Shown here: one piece after another, positions 1 through 7,836 of the stretch
Layout of the letters: each line of letters begins with the position of its first letter
Numbering within the stretch: position 1 is the stretch's first letter
Program-made: the position numbers and the translations under genes
Source of the DNA: Azospirillum brasilense
GTDB lineage: Bacteria > Pseudomonadota > Alphaproteobacteria > Azospirillales > Azospirillaceae
Direction: 5' to 3'
DNA: 64,000 bases
NCBI RefSeq assembly: GCF_007827815.1
Contig: NZ_VITH01000008.1
Coordinates: 62,001 to 126,000, forward strand
Notes under the pieces: generated by a model
What the model was told of the DNA's origin: nothing
The model's database searches: none
Seen by the model: the letters and a program-made list of their open reading frames with translations, nothing else

Positions 1-60
1 AGGCTCCGTTGTGCGCAGCGGCAAACAGCACGAACGGACTGCATTCAACCCGAAACCGGG

Positions 61-127
61 GCAACCCGCCAGCGTTCCTTGCGGGTTGCGCTGGTTTACC
101 GCGCCGGAACAAGCCGTTCCGGCGCGG
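61..127 (-). terminator. Double hairpin downstream of aapP
   Basis: Two perfect inverted repeats follow the aapP stop codon on the minus strand. The arms of the first are at 99-110 and 116-127 (12 bp, 5-nt loop); those of the second are at 61-69 and 81-89 (9 bp). Neither has a clear U-tract, so they may act as a Rho-assisted terminator or as an mRNA 3'-end stabiliser for the aap operon. No gene is supported in positions 1-136. Confidence 0.5.
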
Positions 128-136
128 TTGTGAGCA

Positions 137-919
137 TCAGTGGTTCAGGATCTGGCTGAGGAACAGCTTCGTCCGGTCCGACTGCGGGTGGTTGAAGAAC
201 TCGTTGGGCGTGTTCTGCTCGACGATCTCGCCGCGGTCCATGAAGATGACGCGGTCGGCGACCGACTTGGCGAAGCCCATCTCGTGCGTCACGCAGAGCA
301 TGGTCATGCCGTCCTCGGCCAGACCGATCATGACGTCCAGCACCTCCTTGACCATCTCGGGGTCGAGCGCCGAGGTCGGCTCGTCGAACAGCATGACCTT
401 CGGGCTCATGCACAGCGAGCGGGCAATGGCGACGCGCTGCTGCTGCCCGCCGGAGAGCTGGCCGGGGTACTTGTGCGCCTGCTCGGCGATGCGCACCCGC
501 TTCAGGTAGCGCATCGCCATCTCCTCCGCCTCGGCCTTCGGCTTCTTGCGGACCCAGATGGGGGCGAGCGTGCAATTCTCCAGCACGGTCAGGTGCGGGA
601 ACAGGTTGAAGTGCTGGAACACCATGCCGACTTCGCGGCGGACCAGTTCGATGTTCTTCAGGTTGCCGGTCAGCTCGATGCCGTCGACGACGATGGAGCC
701 CTTCTGGTGCTCCTCAAGCCGGTTCAGGCAGCGGATCATGGTCGACTTGCCGGAGCCCGAGGGGCCGCAGATCACGATCCGCTCTCCCTTGGCGACCGAC
801 AGGTCGATGTTCTTCAGGACGTGGAACTCGCCGTACCATTTGTGCACGCCCTGGCACTGGATGATCGGCTCCCCCTGGGGGAAGCTGCGCGCGGCGCCGG
901 CGGTTTGGGTCATGGTCAT
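137..919 (-). CDS. aapP: General L-amino acid ABC transporter, ATP-binding protein AapP
   Basis: Cytoplasmic ATPase that powers uptake of polar amino acids by the Aap system (PAAT family). The 260-aa product has Walker [10 protein letters not shown] near residue 52, the ABC signature LSGGQQQR near 155 and Walker [13 protein letters not shown] near 175. I place the start at the ATG at 919, which follows a purine-rich GGGAGAGGGAAAAGAG stretch. An upstream in-frame codon at 970 would overlap aapM and add a non-conserved tail. It is the last gene of aapJQMP, 16 nt after aapM. Family length and order match the rhizobial aap operon, so the assignment is secure; substrate range is inferred from the family. 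Confidence 0.93.
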   Translation of the reverse strand: MTMTQTAGAARSFPQGEPIIQCQGVHKWYGEFHVLKNIDLSVAKGERIVICGPSGSGKSTMIRCLNRLEEHQKGSIVVDGIELTGNLKNIELVRREVGMVFQHFNLFPHLTVLENCTLAPIWVRKKPKAEAEEMAMRYLKRVRIAEQAHKYPGQLSGGQQQRVAIARSLCMSPKVMLFDEPTSALDPEMVKEVLDVMIGLAEDGMTMLCVTHEMGFAKSVADRVIFMDRGEIVEQNTPNEFFNHPQSDRTKLFLSQILNH

Positions 920-935
920 CTCTTTTCCCTCTCCC

Positions 936-2054
936 TCAGCGACGGTGACCGCGACGCAGGTCGCGTTCAAGCTTTTGGCTGTATTTGGACATCGAGAAGC
1001 AGAACACCCAGTAGATCACGCCGATGAACAGGTAGGCCTCGCGGTAGAAGCCGCGCCAGGCCGGGTCGGACAGCGCCGCCTTGGCCGTGCCCAGCAGGTC
1101 GTAGAGGCCGATGATGATGACCAGCGACGTGTCCTTGAAGAAGCTGATGAAGGTGTTCACCAGCGGCGGGATGGAGATGGCGAGCGCCTGCGGCAGGATG
1201 ATCTTGCCCATCGCCTGCCAGTAGTTCAGGCCGAGAGCGTCTGCCGCCTCGTACTGGCCTTTTGGAATGGCCTGCAGACCGCCGCGGATCGCTTCCGCCA
1301 TGTAGGCGGCGGCGAACATGATGAAGGCGATCTGGGCGCGCAGCAGCTTGTCGAAGTTCACGCCGGTCGGCAGGAACAGCGGGAACATCACCGACGCCAT
1401 GAACAGCAGGCTGATCAGCGGCACGCCGCGGATCAGCTCGATGTAGGTCACCGAGATGACGCGGATGGCCGGAAGCTGCGACCGTCGGCCGAGCGCCAGC
1501 AGGACCGACGCCGGGAAGGCCACGGACAGGCCGACCACCGAGAGCATCAGCGTCAGCGGCAGGCCGCCCCACAGCGTGTTCTCGACATAGGTCAGGCCCA
1601 GAACGCCGCCCCACATCAGCACGCCCACCGCGGTCAGGCCGGCGATCCAGACGAGGCCCAGCCAGGGCTTCCAGAAACGGCGGTCGCAGCTCGCCAGCAC
1701 CAGCGCGATGATGATCACGATGGTGATCAGCGGCCGCCACTGCTCGTCGTATGGGAAGGTGCCGAACATGACGAAGCGCAGCTTCTCGCTGACGAAGGTC
1801 CAGCAGGCGCCGCCCTCCTGCCGGCACACCTGGGGCGGCGTGCCGAAGCTGTTGGCGCTGAAGATCAGCCAGTCGAGAAGCGGCGGGATCGCCTTGAACA
1901 GCAGCCAGGCGATCAGGATCGTCAGGAGCGCGTTGTACCAAGTGTTGAACAGGTTGTTGCGCAGCCACGCCACGGGGCCGACGGTGTTGGCCGGCGGACG
2001 CTCGTCGGGAATGCTTCCGGTATGGACGTTGCCGGTATGAACGTTGTTTGCCAT
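936..2054 (-). CDS. aapM: General L-amino acid ABC transporter permease AapM
   Basis: Inner-membrane permease, 372 aa, forming the channel with AapQ. It starts MANNVHTGN at an ATG 5 nt downstream of the aapQ stop. An in-frame extension up to 2696 lies opposite aapQ and is not coding. After a short polar N-terminus there are hydrophobic segments near residues 30, 105 and 130. The HisM/GlnP-type domain then begins around residue 160, with the EAA-loop signature ([22 protein letters not shown]) near 290. The long N-terminal extension with an extra periplasmic region, including CRQEGGACW, is typical of AapM compared with short PAAT permeases. Confidence 0.93.
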   Translation of the reverse strand: MANNVHTGNVHTGSIPDERPPANTVGPVAWLRNNLFNTWYNALLTILIAWLLFKAIPPLLDWLIFSANSFGTPPQVCRQEGGACWTFVSEKLRFVMFGTFPYDEQWRPLITIVIIIALVLASCDRRFWKPWLGLVWIAGLTAVGVLMWGGVLGLTYVENTLWGGLPLTLMLSVVGLSVAFPASVLLALGRRSQLPAIRVISVTYIELIRGVPLISLLFMASVMFPLFLPTGVNFDKLLRAQIAFIMFAAAYMAEAIRGGLQAIPKGQYEAADALGLNYWQAMGKIILPQALAISIPPLVNTFISFFKDTSLVIIIGLYDLLGTAKAALSDPAWRGFYREAYLFIGVIYWVFCFSMSKYSQKLERDLRRGHRR

Positions 2055-2059
2055 GGCCG

Positions 2060-3259
2060 TCAGCGCTCCACCAGCGCGATGCGCTTGTTGTACCAGTTCA
2101 TGAAGATCGAGATGCCCAGGCTGATGACCAGATAGGTGCCCATGATCATCGCCACGCCCTCGATCGCCTGACCGGTCTGGTTCAGCGTCGTGTTGGCGAT
2201 CGACACCAGATCCGGGTAGCCGATGGCGAGCGCCAGGGAGCTGTTCTTGGTCAGGTTCAGATACTGGCTGGTCAGCGGCGGCACGATCACCCGCAGCGCC
2301 TGCGGCAGGACGACGAGCCGCAGCGTCTTGCCGCTGTCGATGCCGAGCGCCCTTGCGGCTTCCGTCTGGCCCCAGTTGACCGCCAGGATGCCGCTGCGCA
2401 CCACCTCGGCGATGAAGGCGGCGGTGTAGACGACCAGCCCGACCAGAATCGCGAAGAACTCCGGGGTGAGGACCACGCCGCCGACGAAGTTGAAGCCCTG
2501 CAGCTTCGGAACGTCCAGCGCCGTCGGCGCGCCGCCGGCGATGTAGGCGATCAGCGGCAGGCCGATCAGCAGACCCAGGCTCGCCGATCCGATCGGGAAG
2601 GGCTGGCCCGTCCGCTCCTGCCGGGCCTTGGCCCAGCGCCGCAGGAAGATCACGCCGATCACTGCGATGGCGAGCGCGAAGCCCATCGTGCCCCACACCG
2701 GGTCGGCGGAGGGCACCGGCACGAACAGGCCACGCTGCGACAGGAACACGCCGGGAATCGGGTTCAGCGCCTGCCGCACCGGCGGCATGCTTTCCGAGAC
2801 CAGCGCATACCAGAAGAAGAGCTGGAGCAGCGGCGGAATGTTTCGGACGATCTCCACATAGGTGGAGGCCAGCTTGGCGATCAGCCAGTTGCTCGACAGG
2901 CGGGCGACGCCGATCAGCGTGCCCAGCACGGTCGCCAGGACGACGCCGATGATCGACACCTTCAGCGTGTTCAGCACGCCGACCAAGAAGGCCCGGCCGT
3001 AGCTGTCCCGCGGATGGTAGTCGATCAGGCTCTCACCGATGCCGAAGGAGGCCTCGCGGTCCAGGAATCCGAATCCCGTCGCGATGGACCGCTTCGACAG
3101 GTTGTCGAGCGTGTTGTGAATAAGGAACCAGCCGACCGCGATGACGATGCCAACCACCAGAACCTGGTAGAACACGGCACGGACCGTCGGGTCGCTGAGG
3201 GAAAATGAAACACCGCCAGGCGCGCTTGGGCGCGCGGTGTCCCGGGTCTCGCTGGCCAC
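2060..3259 (-). CDS. aapQ: General L-amino acid ABC transporter permease AapQ
   Basis: First permease of the Aap system, 399 aa, inner membrane. It starts at a GTG (3259) preceded by GGGGAGAG. The PAAT inner-membrane domain shows TEAARALGIDSGKTLRLVVLPQALRV-type EAA-loop residues near 300. A large insertion with several extra membrane segments separates the N-terminal helices from that loop, as is usual for AapQ. It follows aapJ after a 200-nt gap that contains a terminator-like hairpin, so it is probably expressed at a lower level than the binding protein. Aap permeases in rhizobia can also work with other binding proteins; whether that holds here is unknown. Confidence 0.93.
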   Translation of the reverse strand: MASETRDTARPSAPGGVSFSLSDPTVRAVFYQVLVVGIVIAVGWFLIHNTLDNLSKRSIATGFGFLDREASFGIGESLIDYHPRDSYGRAFLVGVLNTLKVSIIGVVLATVLGTLIGVARLSSNWLIAKLASTYVEIVRNIPPLLQLFFWYALVSESMPPVRQALNPIPGVFLSQRGLFVPVPSADPVWGTMGFALAIAVIGVIFLRRWAKARQERTGQPFPIGSASLGLLIGLPLIAYIAGGAPTALDVPKLQGFNFVGGVVLTPEFFAILVGLVVYTAAFIAEVVRSGILAVNWGQTEAARALGIDSGKTLRLVVLPQALRVIVPPLTSQYLNLTKNSSLALAIGYPDLVSIANTTLNQTGQAIEGVAMIMGTYLVISLGISIFMNWYNKRIALVER

Positions 3260-3404
3260 GGTTCTCTCCCCTCACCAGCATGGCATAAGGGCGTCGGCCG
3301 CCTCCCGAACGTCCGCCGCAACTTGCGCCACGTATATCGTCTCCCAAACGGGCCTGCGGCACGGGCATTGATTCTTGTCGCCCTGCAACCGCCCTGCCCG
3401 TCGT

Positions 3405-3446
3405 CAAAAAAGGAAGGACCGCGGGCCTCCCTGTGGTCCGCGGTCC
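3405..3446 (-). terminator. Intercistronic terminator/attenuator between aapJ and aapQ
   Basis: On the minus strand a GC-rich 9-bp stem (arms 3416-3424 and 3438-3446, GGACCGCGG/CCGCGGTCC) is followed by TTCCTTTTTTG, an intrinsic-terminator layout. It sits just after aapJ inside the operon. That suits a partial terminator that yields excess binding-protein mRNA with limited read-through into aapQMP. Confidence 0.75.
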
Positions 3447-3458
3447 CCCTTTCCGTCC

Positions 3459-4481
3459 TTAGCGGATCGGCATCGCGTACTGCAGACCGCCGTTGGTCCA
3501 CAGCGCGTTCAGGCCGCGCTCCAGCTTCAGCGGGGTCTTCGTGCCGACGTTGCGCTCGAAGATCTCACCATAGTTGCCCATGGTCTTGATGATGTTGTAG
3601 GCCCACTTCTCGTCCAGGCCCAGCGCCTTGCCCATGCCCGGCGAGGTGCCGAGGATGCGCTGGATCTCCGGGTTCTTGCTGTTCACGAATTCATCGACGT
3701 TCTTGGACGTGATGCCCATCTCTTCGGCCTGGATGGTGGCGTAGACGGTCCACTTCACCACATCGAACCACTGGTCGTCACCGTGACGGACGGCGGGGGC
3801 CAGCGGCTCTTTGGAGATGATCTCCGGAAGGATGATGTGATCGTCCGGAACCGGGGCCACGCCGGCGCGGGTGCCGGCCAGGCCGGAGGCGTCCGTCGTC
3901 AGCACGTCGCAGCGGCCGGCGAAGTAGGCGGCGTTCACCTCGTCGTTCGACTCGATGACGACCGGGTTGTAGGACATGTTGTTGGTGCGGAAATAGTCCG
4001 CCAGGTTCAGTTCGGTCGTGGTGCCGGCCTGGACGCAGACGGTGGCGCCGTTCAGCTCCTTGGCGCTCTTCACGCCGAGCTTCTTGTTCACCATGAAGCC
4101 CTGGCCGTCATAATAGGTGACCGGGGCGAAGTTCAGGCCGACCGAGGTGTCGCGGGTCAGCGTGACGGTGGTGTTGCGCGACAGCAGATCGACCTCGCCC
4201 GACTGGATGGCGGGGAAGCGCTGCTGGGCCGACAGCGGGGTGAACTTGACCTTGTTGGGGTCGTTGAACAGCGCAACCGCGACCGCGCGGCAGTAATCGA
4301 CATCGAGACCGGTCCAGTTGCCCGAGCTGTCGGGGTTGCCGAAGCCCGGAAGGCCGGCGTTCACGCCGCACTGGACGAAGCCGCGGCCCTTGACGGCGTC
4401 CAGCGTCGGACCGGCCTGGGCGCCGGTCACGGCGCCGAACACCACGGCCGCGGCAGCAGCGGCGAGGATTCCCGATTTCAT
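3459..4481 (-). CDS. aapJ: General L-amino acid-binding periplasmic protein AapJ
   Basis: Periplasmic solute-binding protein of the PAAT family, 340 aa. The chosen ATG (4481) has GGTGGAG seven bases upstream and gives a clean signal peptide (MKSGILAAAAAAVVFGAV, cut after AQA). A GTG at 4493 lies inside the ribosome-binding site. The mature part begins GPTLDAVKGRGFVQCGVN and contains GFGNPDSSGNWTGLDVDYCRAVA, a family-typical ligand-domain start. It heads the aap operon and is separated from the permeases by a hairpin. It is divergent from metC; the 241-bp spacer holds both promoters and a 12-bp palindrome at 4548-4559. Confidence 0.95.
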   Translation of the reverse strand: MKSGILAAAAAAVVFGAVTGAQAGPTLDAVKGRGFVQCGVNAGLPGFGNPDSSGNWTGLDVDYCRAVAVALFNDPNKVKFTPLSAQQRFPAIQSGEVDLLSRNTTVTLTRDTSVGLNFAPVTYYDGQGFMVNKKLGVKSAKELNGATVCVQAGTTTELNLADYFRTNNMSYNPVVIESNDEVNAAYFAGRCDVLTTDASGLAGTRAGVAPVPDDHIILPEIISKEPLAPAVRHGDDQWFDVVKWTVYATIQAEEMGITSKNVDEFVNSKNPEIQRILGTSPGMGKALGLDEKWAYNIIKTMGNYGEIFERNVGTKTPLKLERGLNALWTNGGLQYAMPIR

Positions 4482-4722
4482 ATTAAGCTCCACCCTGTTC
4501 TTGCGTTTTTACGCTTAGGTTCATGCATTGCGCGCCCCGCATGGCGGACACGCGCGTGTGACAAGAGTGCACCAACAGCAACCGGCTTGTCGAATCATCC
4601 TTAAGCCGTGCATTTGGCTTGGTTATCCCTTACAGAGGCTTGGGGAAAAGAAATCTTTGGCGGTCGGGTCCATCCTGGAAAGTCAGGATACGACCACCGT
4701 CACTGTTGTTGCGGGAAGACCC

Positions 4723-5901
4723 ATGAAAGACGCACGAAAAGATACGGTCCTCGGACACGCCGGGCGCAGCCCGCGTGAGAATCACGGAATTGTGAATCCG
4801 CCGGTCTACCATTGTTCGACCGTGCTCTTTCCGACTCTGGAGGAGTTGGAGGCGAGCGACCGCGCCCCCTTCGACACGATCAACTACGGACGCGTCGGGA
4901 CTCCGACCACGCTGGCCTTCGAACAGGCGGTGACGGAGCTTGAAGGAGCCTACCGCTCCGTCAACACCGGGTCCGGCCTGAACGCCATCGCGACGGCGCT
5001 GCTGGCCTTCACCAAGACCGGCGACCATGTGCTGATCACCGACAGCGCCTACGCCCCGACCCGCCGATTCGCCACCGACACGCTGGTCCCCTACGGCGTG
5101 GAGGTCGAGTATTTCGACCCCACCATCGGCGCCGGCATCACCGCGCTGCTGAAGCCCAACACCCGCGTCGTCTTCCTCGAATCGCCGGGCTCCCTGACCT
5201 TCGAGGTGCAGGACGTTCCGGCCATCGCCGCGGCGGCCAAGACGGTGGGCGCCACGGTGATGATCGACAACACCTGGGCCACCCCCCTCTTCTTCCAGCC
5301 GCTGAAGCATGGGGTGGACGTGTCGATCCACTCGGCGACCAAGTACATCGTCGGCCACGCCGACGCGATGCTAGGCGTGATCTCCTGCGCCGACGAGGCG
5401 CACTGGCTGGCGGTGAAGAAGGCGGCGACGCGGACGGGCACCTGCGCCGGGCCGGACGACCTCTATCTGGGGCTGCGCGGCCTGCGCACCCTGGCCGTCC
5501 GCCTGCGGCAGCACGAGGAAAGCGCGCTCGCGCTGGCCGGCTGGCTGTCGAAGCAGCCCGAGGTCACCCGCATCCTTCATCCGGCCTTCCCGGAATGCCC
5601 GGGCCATGATTTGTGGAAGCGCGACATCGGACGATCCTCCGGCCTGTTCTCCATCGTCATGCACGCGGCGCCGAAGCCGGCCCTGTCGGCGATGCTGAAC
5701 TCCCTGGAGCTGTTCGGTCTGGGCTACAGCTGGGGCGGGTTCGAGAGCCTGATCCTGCCGGCGCGGCCCGGGGGCGTGCGCACGGCGACCCGCTGGACCG
5801 ATCCCGGCACCGTGCTGCGGCTGCACGCCGGGCTGGAGAACGTCGACGATCTCATCCGCGACCTGGACGGCGCCTTCGCCCGCCTGAGGGCGGCCCGCTG
5901 A
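4723..5901 (+). CDS. metC: Cystathionine beta-lyase (MetC-type PLP enzyme)
   Basis: PLP-dependent Cys/Met metabolism enzyme, 392 aa, expected to split cystathionine into homocysteine, pyruvate and ammonia. The start is the ATG of MKDARKDTVLGHAGR; the in-frame extension upstream to 4528 has no family similarity. The cofactor lysine lies in SIHSATKYIVGHADAMLG near residue 210, and the substrate-side YGRVGTPTT is near 55. The ending (ENVDDLIRDLDGAF) matches the family. I looked for a SAM riboswitch in the leader and saw none. Related gamma-synthases and lyases share this fold, so the exact reaction is inferred; the N-terminal pattern fits alphaproteobacterial MetC best. Confidence 0.88.
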   Translation: MKDARKDTVLGHAGRSPRENHGIVNPPVYHCSTVLFPTLEELEASDRAPFDTINYGRVGTPTTLAFEQAVTELEGAYRSVNTGSGLNAIATALLAFTKTGDHVLITDSAYAPTRRFATDTLVPYGVEVEYFDPTIGAGITALLKPNTRVVFLESPGSLTFEVQDVPAIAAAAKTVGATVMIDNTWATPLFFQPLKHGVDVSIHSATKYIVGHADAMLGVISCADEAHWLAVKKAATRTGTCAGPDDLYLGLRGLRTLAVRLRQHEESALALAGWLSKQPEVTRILHPAFPECPGHDLWKRDIGRSSGLFSIVMHAAPKPALSAMLNSLELFGLGYSWGGFESLILPARPGGVRTATRWTDPGTVLRLHAGLENVDDLIRDLDGAFARLRAAR

Positions 5902-5931
5902 CACGCGGCACGAACACGAGGACTGGACACC

Positions 5932-6369
5932 ATGACGGACGCCACCGCGCCCGAGCCCGCATACCCCGAGCCCGCATACGATGACGTGATCGCGGCCATC
6001 GCCTTCAACGCCGACGGGCTGGTCCCCGCAATCGCCCAGGCGGAAGGCACCGGCGAGATTCTTATGATGGCCTGGATGAACCGGGACGCCGTTCTGGAAA
6101 CCCTGCGCACGGGGCGCGTCTGCTACTGGTCGCGGTCGCGCAAGGGGTTGTGGCGCAAGGGCGAGACCTCCGGCCAGATGCAGCGGCTGAAGGATTTCCG
6201 CGTCGATTGCGACGGCGACACCCTGCTGGTCATCGTGGAACAGGACGGCGTCGCCTGCCACACCGGACGCCGCAGTTGCTTCTACCGAGCGCTGCGTGAT
6301 GGAAAACTCGAAATTATTCAGGATGTTGAGACCGATCCTTCGGTTCTCTACGGACACACGCACAAATAA
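5932..6369 (+). CDS. hisI: Phosphoribosyl-AMP cyclohydrolase
   Basis: Cytoplasmic Zn/Mg enzyme of histidine biosynthesis that opens the adenine ring of phosphoribosyl-AMP. The 145-aa protein carries family motifs MMAWMNRDAVLETL, YWSRSRKGLWRKGETSGQ and the metal-binding DCDGDTLL...CHTGRRSCFYR region. It is the stand-alone form (no HisE domain). An odd N-terminal tandem PEPAYPEPAY comes from a short direct duplication at about 5952-5978. It lies 30 nt after metC and may be co-transcribed. It is followed by two small RNA genes rather than other his genes. Confidence 0.95.
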   Translation: MTDATAPEPAYPEPAYDDVIAAIAFNADGLVPAIAQAEGTGEILMMAWMNRDAVLETLRTGRVCYWSRSRKGLWRKGETSGQMQRLKDFRVDCDGDTLLVIVEQDGVACHTGRRSCFYRALRDGKLEIIQDVETDPSVLYGHTHK

Positions 6370-6417
6370 GACGGCAATAATTAAGACGCTAAACCTTCGC
6401 TGCAATGCGAAAAGTGT

Positions 6418-6431
6418 TTGATCTATGTCAA
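6418..6431 (+). promoter_or_regulatory. FNR/FixK-type box and -10 region of small RNA 1
   Basis: TTGATCTATGTCAA matches the FNR/FixK consensus TTGAT-N4-ATCAA except for one base. Its centre (6424.5) lies about 41.5 nt before the probable RNA start near 6466, the class II activator position. A -10-like TAGAAC is at 6454-6459. The paralogous promoter at 6581 has the same geometry. Which of the organism's CRP/FNR proteins binds is unknown. Confidence 0.7.
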
Positions 6432-6462
6432 AGTAGCCGGGGTCCGGAGGAGGTAGAACGCT

Positions 6463-6529
6463 CTTGTCTCTAACCCTCCCTGTATTCGCCTATGCCGGGG
6501 GTTCCAATGGAACCCTCGGCTATTTTTTT
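6463..6529 (+). ncRNA. Tandem small RNA 1 (unnamed, about 65 nt)
   Basis: Predicted trans-acting small RNA. It begins with a 25-nt block (6463-6487) containing CTCTAACCCTCCCTGTATTC, identical to 6626-6650. It ends in an intrinsic terminator: arms 6494-6505 and 6509-6520, a 12-bp stem with one G-U pair and a 3-nt loop, then a run of seven T. The region between promoter and terminator encodes no plausible peptide, and the next gene is on the other strand, so it is not a leader. The unpaired CCCUCCC could pair with Shine-Dalgarno sequences. Anti-SD small RNAs of this sort are known in alphaproteobacteria (AbcR, CcsR/cuckoo families), but I cannot assign this one to any family. Confidence 0.7.
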
Positions 6530-6580
6530 GCCCGAAGACAATCTGGGCCGGTTGCAGGCAGCTGATAAAATTAGCGTCGA

Positions 6581-6594
6581 TTGACGCAGATCAA
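6581..6594 (+). promoter_or_regulatory. FNR/FixK-type box and -10 region of small RNA 2
   Basis: TTGACGCAGATCAA matches TTGAY-N4-RTCAA exactly on both half-sites. The -10-like TAAACA is at 6617-6622. Distances to the shared block are the same as for copy 1: box start to block 45 nt and -10 start to block 9 nt. The intervening sequence has diverged, which points to selection on the spacing. Confidence 0.72.
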
Positions 6595-6625
6595 CGAAGC
6601 GGATGAGCCGCGGGAGTAAACAGTC

Positions 6626-6687
6626 CTTGTCTCTAACCCTCCCTGTATTCACTTAGCCGGAGATCCACTGGATCTCCGGTTTTTTCT
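6626..6687 (+). ncRNA. Tandem small RNA 2 (paralogue of small RNA 1, about 60 nt)
   Basis: It has the same 25-nt 5' block as small RNA 1 (6626-6650), followed by a perfect 10-bp terminator stem (arms 6657-6666 and 6670-6679, loop ACT) and six T. The stem sequence differs from copy 1 but remains fully paired, which is compensatory change expected of a functional RNA. Its promoter carries its own FNR-like box, so the two copies are independent transcription units 163 nt apart. Likely role: post-transcriptional regulator induced by low oxygen or redox change (inference). Confidence 0.72.
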
Positions 6688-6715
6688 TGTGCGGGTGATG
6701 GGCATTGCGCCGCAA

Positions 6716-6961
6716 TCAGGGGCGGTGCCGTGTGCGGGTCCAGCGCATGACCGCCCCGATGACGGACAGCGGGACGACGATCACCGCCCCGATCAGGATG
6801 TAGGGCAGCGCCCAATGAAAGAAGTCGGCCGCCAACCGGGCGATGTCCTGGATCGTGCCCCAACTGTTGGTCAGGATGCTCGCCGGGTTGATGTCCAGAA
6901 AGGACAGAACCAGCCCGACCACGAAGCACAGAAGAAGCGTTCTGACGATCCAACCGACCAA
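6716..6961 (-). CDS. DUF6460-like small membrane protein
   Basis: About 81 aa with two strong hydrophobic helices: IVRTLLLCFVVGLVLSFL near residue 5 and ALPYILIGAVIVVPLSVIGAV near 50. The ending RWTRTRHRP is basic. Layout and the LVLSFLDINPASIL segment resemble DUF6460 proteins of alphaproteobacteria, whose function is unknown. The start is uncertain: the TTG at 6961 has AGGTG six bases upstream, whereas the longer in-frame version reaching 7153 reads through low-complexity, non-conserved residues. It converges on the tandem small RNAs. Confidence 0.6.
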   Translation of the reverse strand: MVGWIVRTLLLCFVVGLVLSFLDINPASILTNSWGTIQDIARLAADFFHWALPYILIGAVIVVPLSVIGAVMRWTRTRHRP

Positions 6962-7110
6962 GACATCACCTCGTGCTGACGCCGAACGGCGTGGGATTGC
7001 ACACGCGCCCCGTGCAACGTCTCCGGTATGGAGACCGTTCCCTGCGGTAGATGGTGACGGCGGTGGCGCATGATAACGCCCAGGCCCGCCTTCGTGCCGG
7101 CGCGTTCGGG

Positions 7111-7308
7111 TTATCCCCATTTTTTGTGGATAACTTTGTGGATGAGTCGTCAAGCCCGTTGGGGTGGCGGTTGGTTACCGCCATGCCCCTAAATTGAGCA
7201 TGGTCATTGCGGTGCGAAACCATTGGATACACTGCGAATCGTCAGGCTTTGACCGCGATCACACGCTTCGCTATCCCTTCGTCTACGACGAAAGGGGTAT
7301 GGGGATAA
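7111..7308. other. Cluster of DnaA-box-like sequences in a 442-bp gene-free stretch
   Basis: The gap 6962-7403 contains one perfect DnaA box (TGTGGATAA, 7125-7133, minus orientation) and three one-mismatch versions: TTATCCCCA at 7111-7119, TGTGGATGA at 7137-7145 and TGGGGATAA at 7300-7308. Three of them fall within 35 bp in a locally T-rich tract. This could be an origin, a DnaA-controlled promoter or a DnaA titration site. No coding potential or terminator is evident in the rest of the gap. Confidence 0.4.
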
Positions 7309-7403
7309 CTGTGTTGACCAATTTTGGAATCAGGTGACCGACCACCGACGAAAAGCAGCGGCCGTTCCAAATCGATAATGAGCAAGCGGAACTGCAAAGG
7401 AGA

Positions 7404-7480
7404 TGGCGACCCCAGCAGGATTCGAACCTGCGACCTATCGCTTAGAAGGCGATTGCTCTATCCAACTGAGCTATGGGGCC
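7404..7480 (-). tRNA. tRNA-Arg (anticodon TCT)
   Basis: Read on the minus strand, a full cloverleaf is present: acceptor GGCCCCA pairing with TGGGGTC, D-arm AGCTCAGTTGGATAGAGC, anticodon stem-loop ATCGC-CTTCTAA-GCGAT, and T-arm GCAGGTTCGAATCCTGC. The anticodon is TCT, reading AGA (and AGG by wobble), both rare codons in this GC-rich genome. The 3' CCA is encoded at 7404-7406. Confidence 0.96.
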
Positions 7481-7490
7481 CCGGTCCGGA

Positions 7491-7787
7491 TCAGAAGCGC
7501 GGACGGTCCATGCGGAAGTTGTCGGCGTAGTTGCGCGGCCGAACGCGGCGCACGGGAGCGTCCTGGACCGTGTAGTCCCAGCCCTTGCGCTGGGCGAAGG
7601 CAACCGCCTCCTCCGACGTCTCGAAACCGATGCGCACCTGGTTGAGCGTGTCGCCAGAGCTGATCCAGCCCATCAACGGCTCCGGACGGCGCGGGGTTTC
7701 AATCTCGTATTCAAGCAGCCAACGATGCGTCTTGGCACGCCCGGACTGAGTGGCCGCTTTGCTCGGCTGGTAGATCCGGACCTTCAT
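7491..7787 (-). CDS. NADH dehydrogenase (complex I) 18 kDa-type accessory subunit, NDUFS4-like
   Basis: 98-aa protein of the ETC complex I conserved-region family (PF04800), the bacterial counterpart of mitochondrial NDUFS4, found in alphaproteobacteria. Family features seen are VRIYQPSKAATQSGRAKTHRWLLEYE at the N-terminus, the PLMGWISSGDTLNQVRIGFETSEEAVAFA core, and a C-terminal Tyr/Arg-rich tail. It is a peripheral subunit thought to stabilise the NADH-oxidising module. The ATG at 7787 has GAGGAG ten bases upstream. It lies alone between two tRNA genes, away from any nuo operon. Confidence 0.88.
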   Translation of the reverse strand: MKVRIYQPSKAATQSGRAKTHRWLLEYEIETPRRPEPLMGWISSGDTLNQVRIGFETSEEAVAFAQRKGWDYTVQDAPVRRVRPRNYADNFRMDRPRF

Positions 7788-7836
7788 GACGCGGCATCTC
7801 CTCTGATACGTGCGTGGTGCATCGTTCGAATTTCGT

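Noticed and set aside
4548..4559. Palindrome ACACGCGCGTGT between aapJ and metC as an operator
   Set aside because: It is alternating-purine/pyrimidine low-complexity DNA that is common at this GC content, and no paired site or known consensus supports it.
4494..4722. SAM riboswitch upstream of metC
   Set aside because: I compared the leader with the SAM-II core known in alphaproteobacteria and found no matching conserved loops.
6463..6687. Assigning the tandem RNAs to AbcR (alpha-r15) or CcsR/cuckoo families
   Set aside because: They share an anti-Shine-Dalgarno idea and tandem layout, but length and structure differ and I cannot align them from memory.
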